Assembly (NCBI GenBank): GCA_019925095.2
Contig: CM034405.1
Span: forward strand, 11,604,401-11,668,400
Direction of reading: 5' to 3'
Length of the DNA: 64,000 bases
Source of the DNA: Dendrolimus kikuchii
Taxonomy: Eukaryota > Arthropoda > Insecta > Lepidoptera > Lasiocampidae
Shown here: piece after piece, positions 10,105 through 20,430 of the stretch
How the letters are laid out: each line of letters begins with the position of its first letter
Numbering within the stretch: position 1 is the stretch's first letter
Program-made: the position numbers and the translations under genes
Notes under the pieces: model-generated
The model's input: the letters and a program-made list of their open reading frames with translations, nothing else
The model's database searches: none
What the model was told of the DNA's origin: nothing

Positions 10105-11685
10105 ATAATAAAACTACGTTTTAACGGTTTTAAGCGCGGTAATTTTATTTGATTTTGGTTTTTCCGACGTTTCGGCCACTTTTCAGTGGCCGTGATCACG
10201 GAAGACAAAGATGTCAAGTGTCAACGAGTATTGTTAAAGTTTTATTTAGCCTACCGCCAACTTATTAATTTTAATTATTTAATTTTTAATTTTGTTTATG
10301 GTTATTATTTAATCTATGGGAGCCTAATCTAATTTACTACCGCTTCGCAACATGTTATGGCTTGAAGAGAAGAAGCGGCGCAAGAAACTCTTCAGCAAAC
10401 ATGCCTAGCTCTAATAATTTTATATAATATTAAAATGGGTGGAAGGAAAAATAAAAGTAATTATCAGTCAAGTTGGTTTGTGTTCCGTTGTACGCAGAAA
10501 GAGCTCACAGTGTCTTGAGGTCTGGCAGCTGGTTTTTGCTGGGTTTGGGTCTTAATAGTTTTGATAATTGGATCCCAAACAGGTGGTACTTGCCAACCAT
10601 CTTCTCTATTGAAATTTGGGTGTTTTTTGATTTCAATAGCCTCACGCATCATTCTAGGTATGAAACGATTCTCTTTCGCGAGGATTTGTGGGACTCCACA
10701 CCAACGTCACAAAGGCCCCAAACCACCTTCAGTTGAGCGGTGCCCTGCTACCCTACCCTACATCAAGGGGGTCACAGACAGAATTGGTCACATCCTCAGG
10801 CGAGCTTCAATCAAAACATATTTCATGCCGCAGAAAAAGATTACCCAATTTCTGAGACCTGTGAAATGCAATATCCCACTCCAGGATGCAGGGGTTTACA
10901 AGCTTGATTGTGAGTGTGGATTGTCATACATTGGGCAAACAAAGAGGAGCATAAAAACACGAGTAAAAGAACACATTGCTGACATGAAACACACAAGGTC
11001 TACGAAGTCTGCGATCAGTGAACACACGCTGGATAAACCCAACCACTACATCAGATTCGATAACCCACAAATCCTCGCGAAAGAGAATCGTTTCATACCT
11101 AGAATGATGCGTGAGGCTATTGAAATCAAAAAACACCCAAATTTCAATAGAGAAGATGGTTGGCAAGTACCACCTGTTTGGGATCCAATTATCAAAACTA
11201 TTAAGACCCAAACCCAGCAAAAACCAGCTGCCAGACCTCAAGACACTGTGAGCTCTTTCTGCGTACAACGGAACACAAACCAACTTGACTGATAATTACT
11301 TTTATTTTTCCTTCCACCCATTTTAATATTATATAAAATTATTAGAGCTAGGCATGTTTGCTGAAGAGTTTCTTGCGCCGCTTCTTCTCTTCAAGCCATA
11401 ACATGTTGCGAAGCGGTAGTAAATTAGATTAGGCTCCCATAGATTAAATAATAACCATAAACAAAATTAAAAATTAAATAATTAAAATTAATAAGTTGGC
11501 GGTAGGCTAAATAAAACTTTAACAATACTCGTTGACACTTGACATCTTTGTCTTCCGTGATCACGGCCACTGAAAAAAAGTGGCCGAAACGTCGGAAAAA
11601 CCAAAATCAAATAAAATTACCGCGCTTAAAACCGTTAAAACGTAGTTTTATTATGTATACAAGTCGCGAAAACTTAAGAAAATAT
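10105..11685 (+). mobile_element. Foldback Penelope-like element (PLE) with GIY-YIG end
   Basis: Two inverted arms of ~590 bases (10105-10692 and 11064-11654) flank a 371-base centre. The arms appear identical by eye except for three extra A's at about 11573-11576 in the right arm. The right arm holds the C-terminal coding end and terminal repeat of a Penelope-like retroelement. The left arm is the same segment inverted, so the element is a head-truncated copy carrying an inverted second copy of its own tail. Past the right arm, 11655-11685 (gtatacaagtcgcgaaaac, ttaagaaaatat) is an unpaired extension also seen beside the pLTR copy at 35905-36050. Inverted or partial terminal repeats and variable target duplications are known for PLEs. 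Confidence 0.8.
10693..11292 (+). CDS. Penelope-like element C-terminus: RT end plus GIY-YIG endonuclease (5'-truncated)
   Basis: The open frame enters from the left arm with unrelated residues. True PLE coding begins at 10693 (TPHQRHKGPK) and ends in QLD at 11290-11292. The GIY-YIG nuclease core is clear: GVY at 10891-10899 and YIG at 10927-10935, then RSIKTR and KEH. Nearby Cys and His residues (CEC, later H) fit the zinc-binding features known for PLE endonucleases. In PLEs this domain nicks target DNA to prime reverse transcription. The reverse transcriptase palm is missing, so the copy cannot move by itself. No start codon belongs to this fragment. The last ~75 codons also lie in the inverted left arm, which gives a mirror ORF on the minus strand that is not a separate gene. 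Confidence 0.75.
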   Translation, partial: TPHQRHKGPKPPSVERCPATLPYIKGVTDRIGHILRRASIKTYFMPQKKITQFLRPVKCNIPLQDAGVYKLDCECGLSYIGQTKRSIKTRVKEHIADMKHTRSTKSAISEHTLDKPNHYIRFDNPQILAKENRFIPRMMREAIEIKKHPNFNREDGWQVPPVWDPIIKTIKTQTQQKPAARPQDTVSSFCVQRNTNQLD

Positions 11686-11697
11686 CAGTTTGAAGTT
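11686..11697. repeat. Right 12-bp target-site duplicate
   Basis: An exact copy of 10093-10104 (cagtttgaagtt). The Helitron sequence resumes directly after it. Confidence 0.85.
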
Positions 11698-12168
11698 GTT
11701 TGGATGCATAAAAATTAACTTCTGTCATTATAGTTTTCACTAAAACGATAGCTTACATTCTTTTTTAAATGGTACGCTACTTTGAGTCCCGAGAATCTCG
11801 CGGGAATTTTCCCGGGTATGGTATAAATTAGTTAGATTGCATAAATATTAGCTGATTTCGATACGATTTCACTTAAACGGATTTATGCTATAATCCTTTT
11901 TTAAGTGTTACGATGCTTTTTATATCGGGAATCCCGCGGCAATTTGCCCGGGTGTGTTATTCATACTTCATATTCGTACTTCAAATCAGGTTGTCTTCGA
12001 CTCACCTCTGTTTTGTTGGGCAGTTGTTTAGATTATATAGACTTATTTTCTTTGTTATTATTATACGTTTTTTATATTATATGTCATAAACGGAATTAAG
12101 TTTTTATGTAAGTAAAATAAAGTTATTGCCTAGGTTGACATGTGGCGTAGCCGCGAGGCAAACTCTAG

Positions 12169-12275
12169 TAGATAGATAAATTGTACATCAATACAAAAAT
12201 AATGTTACAGACTAAAACTATACAGAATTGTGCACGAAGGGCGGTCTTATCGCTAAATATTAATAATATATGTAT
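12169..12275 (-). mobile_element. CR1/Jockey-like LINE 3' tail fragment
   Basis: gatagataaattgtacatca leads into ttacagactaaaactat and gggcggtcttatcgctaaat, the reverse complement of the LINE 3' end at 23210-23335, including its GATA-type tail. It begins exactly at the Helitron end. Confidence 0.55.
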
Positions 12276-12309
12276 TAAAATTTTTGAAATTTTTAAATTG
12301 ATCGTGTAC

Positions 12310-12470
12310 TAGCAGAAGGTGATGTCAGGAGCCTTAAGAATAGACGAGCTTGCATGACCAGAGCTATGAATGTCAAAGAAGCAAGTGAGGTGTGTAAGAA
12401 TAAGCCTGAATGGCGCTCTGTTGTTCATGCATACCCGCAAGGGAACTGGCGTGAAGTTATGTATGTATGT
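12310..12470 (+). mobile_element. LINE 3' tail with (TATG)n end (family T)
   Basis: The C-terminal coding remnant (GDVRSLKNRRACMTRAMN-like) carries a few indels and ends in gttatgtatgtatgt. It is a 5'-truncated, inactive copy. Confidence 0.65.
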
Positions 12471-12474
12471 AAAA

Positions 12475-13138
12475 TTTTTGCTTGATTTCACTTAATTTAA
12501 AAAAACAATATGTCAATAAGCTAGATAAAAGTGGTGTTATCTAGATATGTAGATTTCTACATTCAAAGTTGCTTTTTCACTGGGCAATTGTTATTTATAA
12601 CATTTTTCTTTCTATATCTACCGCTCCATCTAGGATAATGTTATAGTTATTGACTGTTGTAAATGACGTTAAATATTAACAGGTAACGTTTTCATATACA
12701 GTAATATAGCTATTCGTTAACGGCGTTGCTTTTGATTCTATAAATACGATGCATTTGGCCACAATGAATCATTTTAAAATTATCCCAAGTGGAGCACAAG
12801 CGTAGAACCTATAGTTATGTAATGCGCACTAATGACATCATTACTGACTGATGCTGGTTTGATAGAGAGTGAACTAGTAATAAGCCCCCAAACGTAGCTA
12901 GCAAAAACACAGAGCCCCAATTAACTTGCCGGAGATAAATGTTAGTGCTAAATTGTAGGCAGTTGCGCCAAAATACACGCTTCATTCAACATCAAGGCAG
13001 CCGTTTTTAGCTATCCTTGAAAACATAGTCATACAAAACCACTTGTGTAAATTAAAGATTAACAGCTAAGCCTTGAAGATCTTATTCATGTTGTACATTT
13101 CAAGTTGTTGTCCGTCACTTCCCGTTCGTCCGTTCTCC
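12475..13138. other. Nothing recognised
   Basis: AT-rich, with no supportable ORF, repeat end or RNA gene. Confidence 0.4.
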
Positions 13139-13141
13139 GTG

Positions 13142-13412
13142 TAGGAACGGAAAAAGAATACTAATTCCTGCAGAGGTGGTAGGGCATTTGCCCGATAGGG
13201 TGGCTACCACCCCTAGTGTAGAGTATGCAGCCATAACAACTTTGAGTTGTGTTCCGGAATCAGTGGGCAGGTTCCAGTTTCTCTTTCAAGGCCGGCAGCA
13301 AATTGGCAGCACCTCTGGTATTGTTAATGTCCATAGGCAACGGTAGTCACTTTCCATCACAGGCCGTCAGCCTGTTTGCTGTACTTCAGCAATATATATA
13401 TATATATATATA
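13142..13412 (+). repeat. Dispersed A-tailed repeat (family D), diverged copy
   Basis: It starts aggaacggaaaaagaatac and contains ggtggtagggcatttgcccg, ggtggctaccaccc and a ...gttccagtt block, then the 3' module ending in cttcagcaatatatat. The expected ggccgcctgtcgtaagaggc block after the head is deleted. The tail has become a TA microsatellite. Confidence 0.65.
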
Positions 13413-13757
13413 TATTTTTTAAATTTCTTTTAGTGATTTAAAATTACTTTAAACAGTTTAAATCAGTTATTTTAACGTATAATTATATCATTTTACTGCT
13501 TATTTTAAGGTTCGGCAATAAAACAACTCAATGGAATCGTCCATTAAAAGATTTTGTAATATTTAATTACAAGCGACTGGGTAGTTAATGTCACAGTAAG
13601 AAATAGCTACGCGCTACGAATACCAAGTTCGTAGCGTGTTTGCTACGAGTAGAGTCGCCATACGTCTGCAATTGTCCATACGGTCGCCTAGGCCTAGTGA
13701 TAATGTACACTTTTGCCTAATTTTTTTAACATGTAATAGCAGATTGTTACACGAGAG

Positions 13758-13846
13758 GTGAAAGTGACCTATTTAGGCATGAGATGGTTTAGCGCAGGAG
13801 CGTAGCGAAGGCGATAATAATTCGAGTGCCTAAATAGGCCTTTCAT
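13758..13846. repeat. Imperfect inverted repeat around a GC-rich loop
   Basis: gtgaaagtgacctatttagg at 13758 faces tgcctaaataggcctttcat at 13827-13846, arms of ~20 bases with few mismatches. The loop holds gcgcaggagcgtagcgaagg. It may be the core of a small MITE, but no target duplication was seen. Confidence 0.5.
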
Positions 13847-13849
13847 CCG

Positions 13850-14640
13850 AAGTTAATGCTCTGCTTTACATTTCGAATATAAGGAAATCAAATAAAAACT
13901 GATTAGCTAAGCAAGCAACTACTTCTCTTATAAATTCAGGCGTTCGACATTCTGTCAGCCAGTTTTTTTTTTGTCACTGATGTTATTTATTTTATTTTTA
14001 TTTTATATTTATTTAGCTTAAATTTATGTAAATTGAATAATAATTTTGTGAAAGCTAAGTTATAAGTATAAAATGATGGTACAATATTGTTGATATTCAT
14101 GTGGCTATGTTGGCTGTAAAAAAGTTGGAACATGAGTCGCATGTATTATTTATGATTCGCATAGTTTTCAAAATTTTTTGACAGCTGGGAGAATCGTTTA
14201 CCACAGACGAAAAGTGTTGTTTTCATCCCTGTGATGAAGGCAACTCCAAGCGTAGTTTCAGAATATGAAAAATGAAAAAGTAATTTGTTATTCTAGCCTA
14301 TAGAGACTAATGAGTAATTTAATATTAACCTAATATTTTTCAAAATAAATCGTGTCTAAGAATGCGTCCGTTCGCACTTTCCTCACTCATTGTCTGTTAC
14401 GGCACATTCACAGGTTCGCGTGTCCGAAACATCGCTTGTAATAGCCGAACACGTAGGCAAGGTTATTATTAGGGAATAAAGGACGATAATCGCTTATAAA
14501 CCGTATTTGTTCAGATCGTACTTCTTTTACAAGGATGCTGGTTTGATAATTAAGTACATTTAATTATAGATTATGAGTCTCACACAATAGTACTATAATC
14601 TATGACTTGTGCAATGTTTCTATTTTTTATTATATACTAT
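13850..14640. other. Nothing recognised
   Basis: No exon with splice sites and no element ends were seen in this stretch before the first Ig exon. A signal-peptide exon was looked for and not found. Confidence 0.4.
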
Positions 14641-14644
14641 AATA

Positions 14645-14756
14645 ATTCTACACACACACACACACACACACCCAAACACACATACACACACACACACCCA
14701 AACACACATACACACACACACACCCAGAGACACACACATATATATATATATATATA

Positions 14757-14805
<49 letters not shown>
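14645..14805. repeat. Compound CA/TA microsatellite
   Basis: (CA)n with CCCAAACACACAT interruptions repeated about every 30 bases is followed by (TA)n and (TG)n. Open frames read from it are artefacts of the repeat. Confidence 0.95.
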
Positions 14806-14998
14806 CTCCTAGGGTTTTGTTCTTTTGCCTAAAATGACTTTAAATTGCAGGAGTGGACTTAGCTCGTCATGAAATAAGAGCAGTGTTTTCAATGGCACGC
14901 TCATTTCTTTCACAAGCTACCATTTATAGTCGATTTGCGACTGATTGTGTATAAAGTTGGACTATAAAAAACTAAGAGTATATTTTTCTTTGTTTTAG

Positions 14999-15131
14999 TG
15001 TCAACGGTAGACGTGGACGCCGTGCTGGGTCGTACAGCCTCACTGCCATGTGACGTCACGCCAGACGCGACCGAGGACCGAGTTTATATGGTGCTCTGGT
15101 TTAGAAAGAGCGGCGGGAAACCTATATACAG
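14999..15131 (+). CDS. Sidestep-like Ig protein, exon A (first half of Ig domain 1)
   Basis: The acceptor tttgttttag precedes the exon and the donor gtataa follows. It enters with two bases of a split codon (phase 1) and leaves with AG of the next (phase 2). It reads STVDVDAVLGRTASLPCDVT, then a PDATED loop, then YMVLWFRKSGGKPIY. The Cys of LPC and the Trp of VLWF are the B-strand Cys and C-strand Trp of a V-type Ig fold. The LPCDVTP...VLWF..PIY arrangement is characteristic of Sidestep-family proteins, neuronal or muscle adhesion receptors whose partners in flies are Beat proteins. The codon is completed by exon B 11.9 kb downstream. No initiator Met or signal peptide is here, so at least one upstream exon exists. 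Confidence 0.85.
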
Positions 15132-15494
15132 GTATAACTGGTTTATACTTCACCTACTATTATAATATCCGCTAGACAAGTTGACAATAATTGAATATTT
15201 TGTTCGAAAACAAACCTTTCCCGTGGTTTGCCATTTGAAGATCCTTAACAAAAAGTGATGCTTACCCGCTATGATATCATATACTATGATTCGATATAAT
15301 AATACAGAGGTTGTTAATTTTTTCAAAATCAGCCGATTGGATTACTGACAAAGGCAATTGATTTATCAAAAATCTATTCATGCTTTTGTCAAAATTGGAA
15401 GATTGAGATTCCTTTGAGGGTTTGTGTGTGTGTTTCGCTGTCTAGCATAGTTTAGGATCTGGTCCTGAATGCTTACATGAAAAATTCACTTTAT
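15132..15494. other. Intron start; old diverged repeat near 15295-15425
   Basis: 15300-15425 (aattttttcaaaatcagccg, ggattactgacaaagg) resembles blocks at 46160-46335 and 50500-50735, so it is likely an ancient dispersed repeat. Nothing else was recognised. Confidence 0.35.
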
Positions 15495-15668
15495 ATACAG
15501 GATGGAACACACGATGCAATTTCTTTTAGATATCTTGTCTGTTTGTTCGGGTACAAATTGCTGGGTCGATTTTGATGCGGTTTTCGTTGATCGACAGTAA
15601 ATTCTTAGACTTAAAATTTGCACTACTTTTTGTCCCGGGAATCCCGCGGGAATTTCAAGCCAAGCTTA
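15495..15668 (+). mobile_element. Helitron internal fragment
   Basis: It carries gatgcaatttcttttagata, gggtcgattttgatgcggtt and a cccgggaatcccgcgggaat-like block, as in 9832-12168 and 45227-45628. Termini are missing. Confidence 0.5.
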
Positions 15669-16282
15669 GACGAGGTCAGGGGCATATCATAGTAAACTTA
15701 TACAAGGGCGCAATACTCCACGCTAATTCACCCCATGAGGTGACAAATGTCTACAAATTTCGTTCTTTGCCTCCGGCCTCCAAAGTAGAACAAACGTCGA
15801 AAATTACCCAACGAATATTGTTCAAATCATCTTCAGCCAAAAGATTTTTTAGCTAGTATTTTATTTAGAAAGAAGAAAAATGTAAGAACATCGTTTAATT
15901 TCGGTCAGGCTAGACTAATATATGTCAAACTAAATATAAAATAGAAGACGAAATTAGTGATGGCACATTTCACTGACTGAACGTTAAATAACGGTGATAT
16001 AAAAAATATCACTTTACACTCCAGTTACAAGTATAAGAAACGCCCGTAAATTTCACCAGAGCGTTATTTCAAACTAGACAAACGATCGATATATTAAAGT
16101 AGTAATTTCCTTCACTAGACGGAACTTGTCTTAAAAAGGGCATCAGTCTCATTATGATACTCGTCTATCGATCGGCGCTGATCTTCCGCTGAGTCCATTA
16201 GGTGTCATAACGGCTGACAATACACCATTACATAGCATATAACAACAATATAATCTTAACACAAGTATGTACATGTCCTATA
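15669..16282. other. Nothing recognised
   Basis: The open frame at 15572-15856 is read through the Helitron fragment and has no motif. Confidence 0.4.
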
Positions 16283-16496
16283 TCCTATAAATATTATAAA
16301 CGCGAAAGTTTGTAAGAATGGATGTATGTTTGTTACTCTTTCACGCAAAAACTACTGAATGGTTTTTGATAAAACTTTACAGCAATATAGTTTACACATC
16401 AGAATAACATATAGACTATAATTATATAGTGTGAATTATCCAAAATATAACGATTTTCCATCACCACGCGGGTGGTAAAACCGCGGGCGCAGCTAG
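16283..16496 (+). mobile_element. Short non-autonomous Helitron, complete
   Basis: It starts TCCTATAAATATTATAAACG after A and ends accgcgggcgcAGCTAG before T. A 214-base copy with a lepidopteran-type 3' end (ggtaaaaccgcgggcgcagc). No coding capacity. Confidence 0.75.
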
Positions 16497-16844
16497 TAAA
16501 ATAATAAACAAGTATAGAAATTAGATAGGCTCACCCATACTCATGTCCAAACACTATGTCCGCCTTTGGCTTAGAAGTATATATCTTGCACATATCTTGA
16601 AACTAACTCAATCAATCACTCTCACCAAATTCAGTACTTTTCAGGACGGCCGCCATTTAATATAAGTTCATCAACTCACTTCACTTGCCAAAAATCCATT
16701 ATTTCTTACATGTCTGTCGTCTTAACACCGCAAAACGAATCCGACCGCAAAATGGCGACATCTTCCATGAACCAAAGAGAAATTGGGGGGGACAGAGATA
16801 CATACATGCCAGAATACAAAAAGAGAAATACGTATGTATCAAGA

Positions 16845-16861
16845 ATGTGCGTGTGTGCGTG

Positions 16862-16893
<32 letters not shown>

Positions 16894-16899
16894 TGTGTG

Positions 16900-16931
<32 letters not shown>

Positions 16932-16934
16932 TGC

Positions 16935-16989
<55 letters not shown>

Positions 16990-17076
16990 TGTGGGTGTGT
17001 GGGTGTGTGTGTGCGTGTGTGTGTGTGCGTGTGTGTGTGTGCGCGCGTGTGTGCGTGTGTGTGTGTGTGTGGGTGG

Positions 17077-17146
<70 letters not shown>
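16845..17146. repeat. Long GT/GCGT microsatellite
   Basis: About 300 bases of (GT)n with runs of GCGT and GGGT. The many long Cys-Val or His-Thr frames on both strands here are artefacts. Alternating purine-pyrimidine DNA of this length can adopt Z-form. Confidence 0.97.
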
Positions 17147-17147
<1 letters not shown>

Positions 17148-17221
17148 GTTGTGAAATATGAACAAGACATGGCGGTAGCATGACTTAAAAATTATCGTTC
17201 AACATGAAATGATAAACACAT

Positions 17222-17490
17222 AGGATACATACATACATACATACATGCATACGTAACTTCACGCCAGTTCCCTTGCGGGGTAGGCACAAACAACAGAGTG
17301 CCATTTAGGCTTATTCCTACACACCTCACTTGCCTCTTTGACATTCATAACTCTTGTCATTCAAGCTCGTCTGTTCTTAAGGCTCCTGACATCACCTTCT
17401 GCTAGTACACGATCAATTTGATCATGGAAGGTGTGTCGTGGCCTTCCACGACTTCTGCATACATCCACTTTTGCATTGTATATCTGTTTA
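17222..17490 (-). mobile_element. LINE 3' tail with (TATG)n end (family T), longer copy
   Basis: The minus strand reads CRSRGRPRHTFHDQIDRVLA, then EGDVRSLKNR with a frameshift, then the VVCAYPARELA-like end. A catacatacatacatacatg tail (TATG on minus) sits at 17224. The SRGRPR...Q segment is a typical C-terminal basic motif of LINE ORF2. It is a truncated, inactive copy parallel to 40808-41060. Confidence 0.7.
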
Positions 17491-17499
17491 GTCATAGGA

Positions 17500-18535
17500 T
17501 ACATAGCTTTATAAAAAATAAACATGACAATGGCAGAATGTACTATAGGTAAACACTTCATGTAAATTGATATTTTGTAGTATAACAAAAGAATAGTTCA
17601 TTTATAAAGAAATTTAAGGCTAGTAAAATTCCAAACGTATAAAAGACATACTTTCAAATATATAGATTCTAGGTACATATATTAAAAGAAGCTTTATTCT
17701 AAATAGAGTAGCAAAGTAAAGTCGCGTACCAAGAGAAAATACCTTCAAGTCTTGTGTTTAAGGAACACAATACGTTATGATAATATTTTATGTTACCCAA
17801 TGGTACGCTACGAAATGAAATTGTGAATTTCAGATTATATAAAAGACATTATTACAATATAAATATTTACAAATGGAGGCCGTGTTTTGATGAAAGCAGG
17901 GGAGGGGTGTCTTGTTCTATATTTTGTGTTACACAATGCTGTATTTTAATACCGGAAACAATAACTATGCATATTGGTATTTGCTAACCTTATGATATTT
18001 GGATAAATGAATTATGTTTTTGTAAATTCGATATTAAAAAGACAATTTTACAGATAATACTACTAAATAAAATAAAGTTAATTAATCTATACGTTCGGAA
18101 TGTAGGTCTATTAAACGTATGTAAACAGTATTTTTTATGTAAGTCATAACAAAAATAAAATACGTTTTATTTTTTTATTATCAAACTGAATATTTTTATT
18201 TATAGCTTAAATTTATAGTAATCATATGAATATTTTTTTTTCAACTTCTTTATTTTTATAGGAGTTATTGGACAAATAAAGACTTTCCTAAGAATGCATT
18301 TATCTTTATAGAACTATAGAGGTAAAATATTAATGTATTCAATTAAGTTACTTATAAGAACGTTATACTATAACGTTATTATAGGTAAATTATATTGTAA
18401 TAAAAAGTAAGGAATTCAATTCTAAAGAATAATAATCACTTTTTTTGGCCAAAGTATATAGTTTATCTGAATGGATAACTCACACTCCAATAGGGATACG
18501 GAAACACTTGTAATAAATTTTCAATCAATCAATAA
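17500..18535. other. Nothing recognised
   Basis: Strongly AT-rich intron sequence without supportable features. Confidence 0.4.
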
Positions 18536-18539
18536 CTCT

Positions 18540-18640
18540 TTATTGTACACCAATACAAAAATGAACTTACAGACTAATACTTTGTCTAATTAATGATACA
18601 CAAAAGGCGGTCTTATTGCTAAAAAGAGACAAATTTTATC
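18540..18640 (-). mobile_element. CR1/Jockey-like LINE 3' tail fragment
   Basis: caatcaatcaataactcttt, tgaacttacagactaatac and ggcggtcttattgctaaa are the reverse complement of the LINE 3' end at 23210-23335, with a TGAT-type tail. Confidence 0.55.
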
Positions 18641-18644
18641 ATTA

Positions 18645-19815
18645 CTAACATATAAAATAACAAACGTGAAAATAACGTGTTATCATCTTACTTTTAAAAT
18701 ATCACTAACTCCGTTGGTTCAGCGTCCCAAATGAGTCTGGGTCTCCAAAACGAGAGCGCTCCTCTTTCTTCTGTCCTGTAGTGTTATTGACTTGAAGCTA
18801 TTTTAAAATATCACGATAGAAATAATTTTAATTATTGTTACAACAAGAAGGCTTGCGCTAACACGTTTTGGGGTGGCGGCGGCGCCGTTGAAGTGTGTCA
18901 AGGTGTGGGAGGAGTCCTAAATTTCGTGAAGTCACATATCAATAACTAATATATTTAAGCTTTAAAGCACGACATTTGAACTATTAACGAAAACTAAGAC
19001 GGGTCGTTGCGGGAAAAAATAACCCGTTCATTTGCAAAATATGTAATTTCATATGTAATATTTACATAGCCGAAAGTAATAATATCAAATATATAACAGG
19101 ATTTAAAGGGATTAAAATATGTACATTTTTGTGATAAATCTTCTCTGTATGTCATGTGACATAATAGTTGTCAATTATAAACTAAAATTCCGGTCTGCCA
19201 GCCTGTAGGCGAAAAGGTTTCGTTTCGCCACAACTATATAATTTCAATGTAAACTAATTACGGAACTACTGTTTTCTTTTAATAATTTCTTGATGTAAAA
19301 TTGCAAAATATGTGATGTCAGCCTAGGCTAGGGAGGCTACGTCACATAAAATTTGCGTAACGAAATTTGTAGATGGCCCCTTGGACTCATTTTATTTCTG
19401 CGATTTGTAACACGATAAAAAGTACGGTATACGACGTCACATTTATTACTTTCTTAAAGAACGTCTTATGATAAAAACTTTAACGTGAATGTGTATTTAA
19501 TTAACATCGTAGTCGGGACTAATGAACTGTACGACGTGGCCTTAAACGGATGAACGGAAGCCGAGTACTACCAATCCAATTAGCGTTAGAAACACACTTA
19601 CGATGAAACACACTTAAGACGTCACCTGTACCTTGTTAAGGAAATCACACTTGAATATTCGAACCCACGGTGGTTACATCGATGACCTTTATAACTGGGC
19701 ACATTCGGGTCAGACCATGTATTACGAATACAATCTAATCAATTTTATTACCCTTTATGTAAGTTTAATAAGGAATCTCTTGCATCGCAGAATATAGATC
19801 TATTTATTAAAATTT
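18645..19815. other. Unassigned intron sequence with local GC-rich patch
   Basis: 18860-18910 is GC-rich (ggggtggcggcggcgccgtt). Similar 'gtcacat' blocks recur at 18935 and 19345, so this may be a decayed DNA transposon, but no termini can be named. Confidence 0.3.
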
Positions 19816-19817
19816 AC

Positions 19818-19870
19818 GTGCCTACCCCGCAAGGGAACTGGCGTGAAGTTATGTATGTATGTATGTTTTA
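19818..19870 (+). mobile_element. LINE 3' tail with (TATG)n end (family T), 50-base stub
   Basis: cgtgcctaccccgcaaggga, then actggcgtgaagttatg and tatgtatgtatg. It is the shortest 5'-truncated copy in the window. Confidence 0.65.
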
Positions 19871-19874
19871 AAAT

Positions 19875-20428
19875 TTACTGAAATAATAATGGGAGTTCCT
19901 GTACCCTTTCCAAGCATTTATTTTCTTGTGACAGTTCAATGACGGATCAATTAGTAAGGTCCTAACGCGTTACCGTCTCGAATTGTTATAAAAATCGACT
20001 TCATTTATAAATACGTTTTTATCAACTTAGCTTACCTATATATTTTTGCTAAAATACTATATCGTGTAATAAATATACCCACATATCAATTAACATAATT
20101 TACATATATTAAGTAAGAAAAATAAAACGGCACTTATAATAATTGCGGTATTATTTTTCTTTAAAGTAGAACATTTATTGTTTTCAAATCGATTATTTTC
20201 GATTTATTTACGTATAGTGTCGATGGTTTAATAGTATGTGCGTTACAGGACTCAAAGAACACTCTTACGACACCTACAACAATCATGTCATTTGTTTCAT
20301 GTGGGCTTTACTGTTAAGAAATTTTTAACTTGATAGACGTGCAAACGTCAAAAGTAAAATAAACGCTTGGAAACAGTATAATTAGAATATAATAGAGTAT
20401 ATTTTATTGTTCAAAATTTATATCCATG
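19875..20428. other. Nothing recognised
   Basis: AT-rich, no supportable feature. Confidence 0.4.
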
Positions 20429-20430
20429 CA

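Larger units (their letters stand above)
9832..12168 (+). mobile_element. Helitron split by a Penelope-like insertion
   Basis: It starts TCTATATATTATAAAATTC after an A and ends GAGGCAAACTCTAG before a T, as expected for Helitron termini. Left and right parts (9832-10104 and 11698-12168) join smoothly once the 1,581-base insertion and one 12-bp duplicate are set aside. The join matches the uninterrupted copy of the same family at 45227-45628 (agtagtttcaagttgttagg). The body holds repeated CCCGCGGGAA-type blocks. It has no Rep/helicase, so it is non-autonomous. Confidence 0.75.

Noticed and set aside
10150..10205. Calling an active hammerhead ribozyme in the Penelope terminal repeat
   Set aside because: The CUGAUGA core is absent (GUGAUCA instead) and stems I/III are not evident. 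Kept only as a weak finding.
10924..11283. 119-codon minus-strand frame in the Penelope element
   Set aside because: It is the mirror image of the coding end created by the inverted arms and the antisense of the GIY-YIG frame, not a gene.
14602..14812. 67-codon frames rich in Thr-His and Ile-Tyr
   Set aside because: Translations of the CA/TA microsatellite.
16685..17183. Several 100-160 codon frames on both strands rich in Cys-Val or His-Thr
   Set aside because: They are translations of the GT microsatellite and carry no independent signal.
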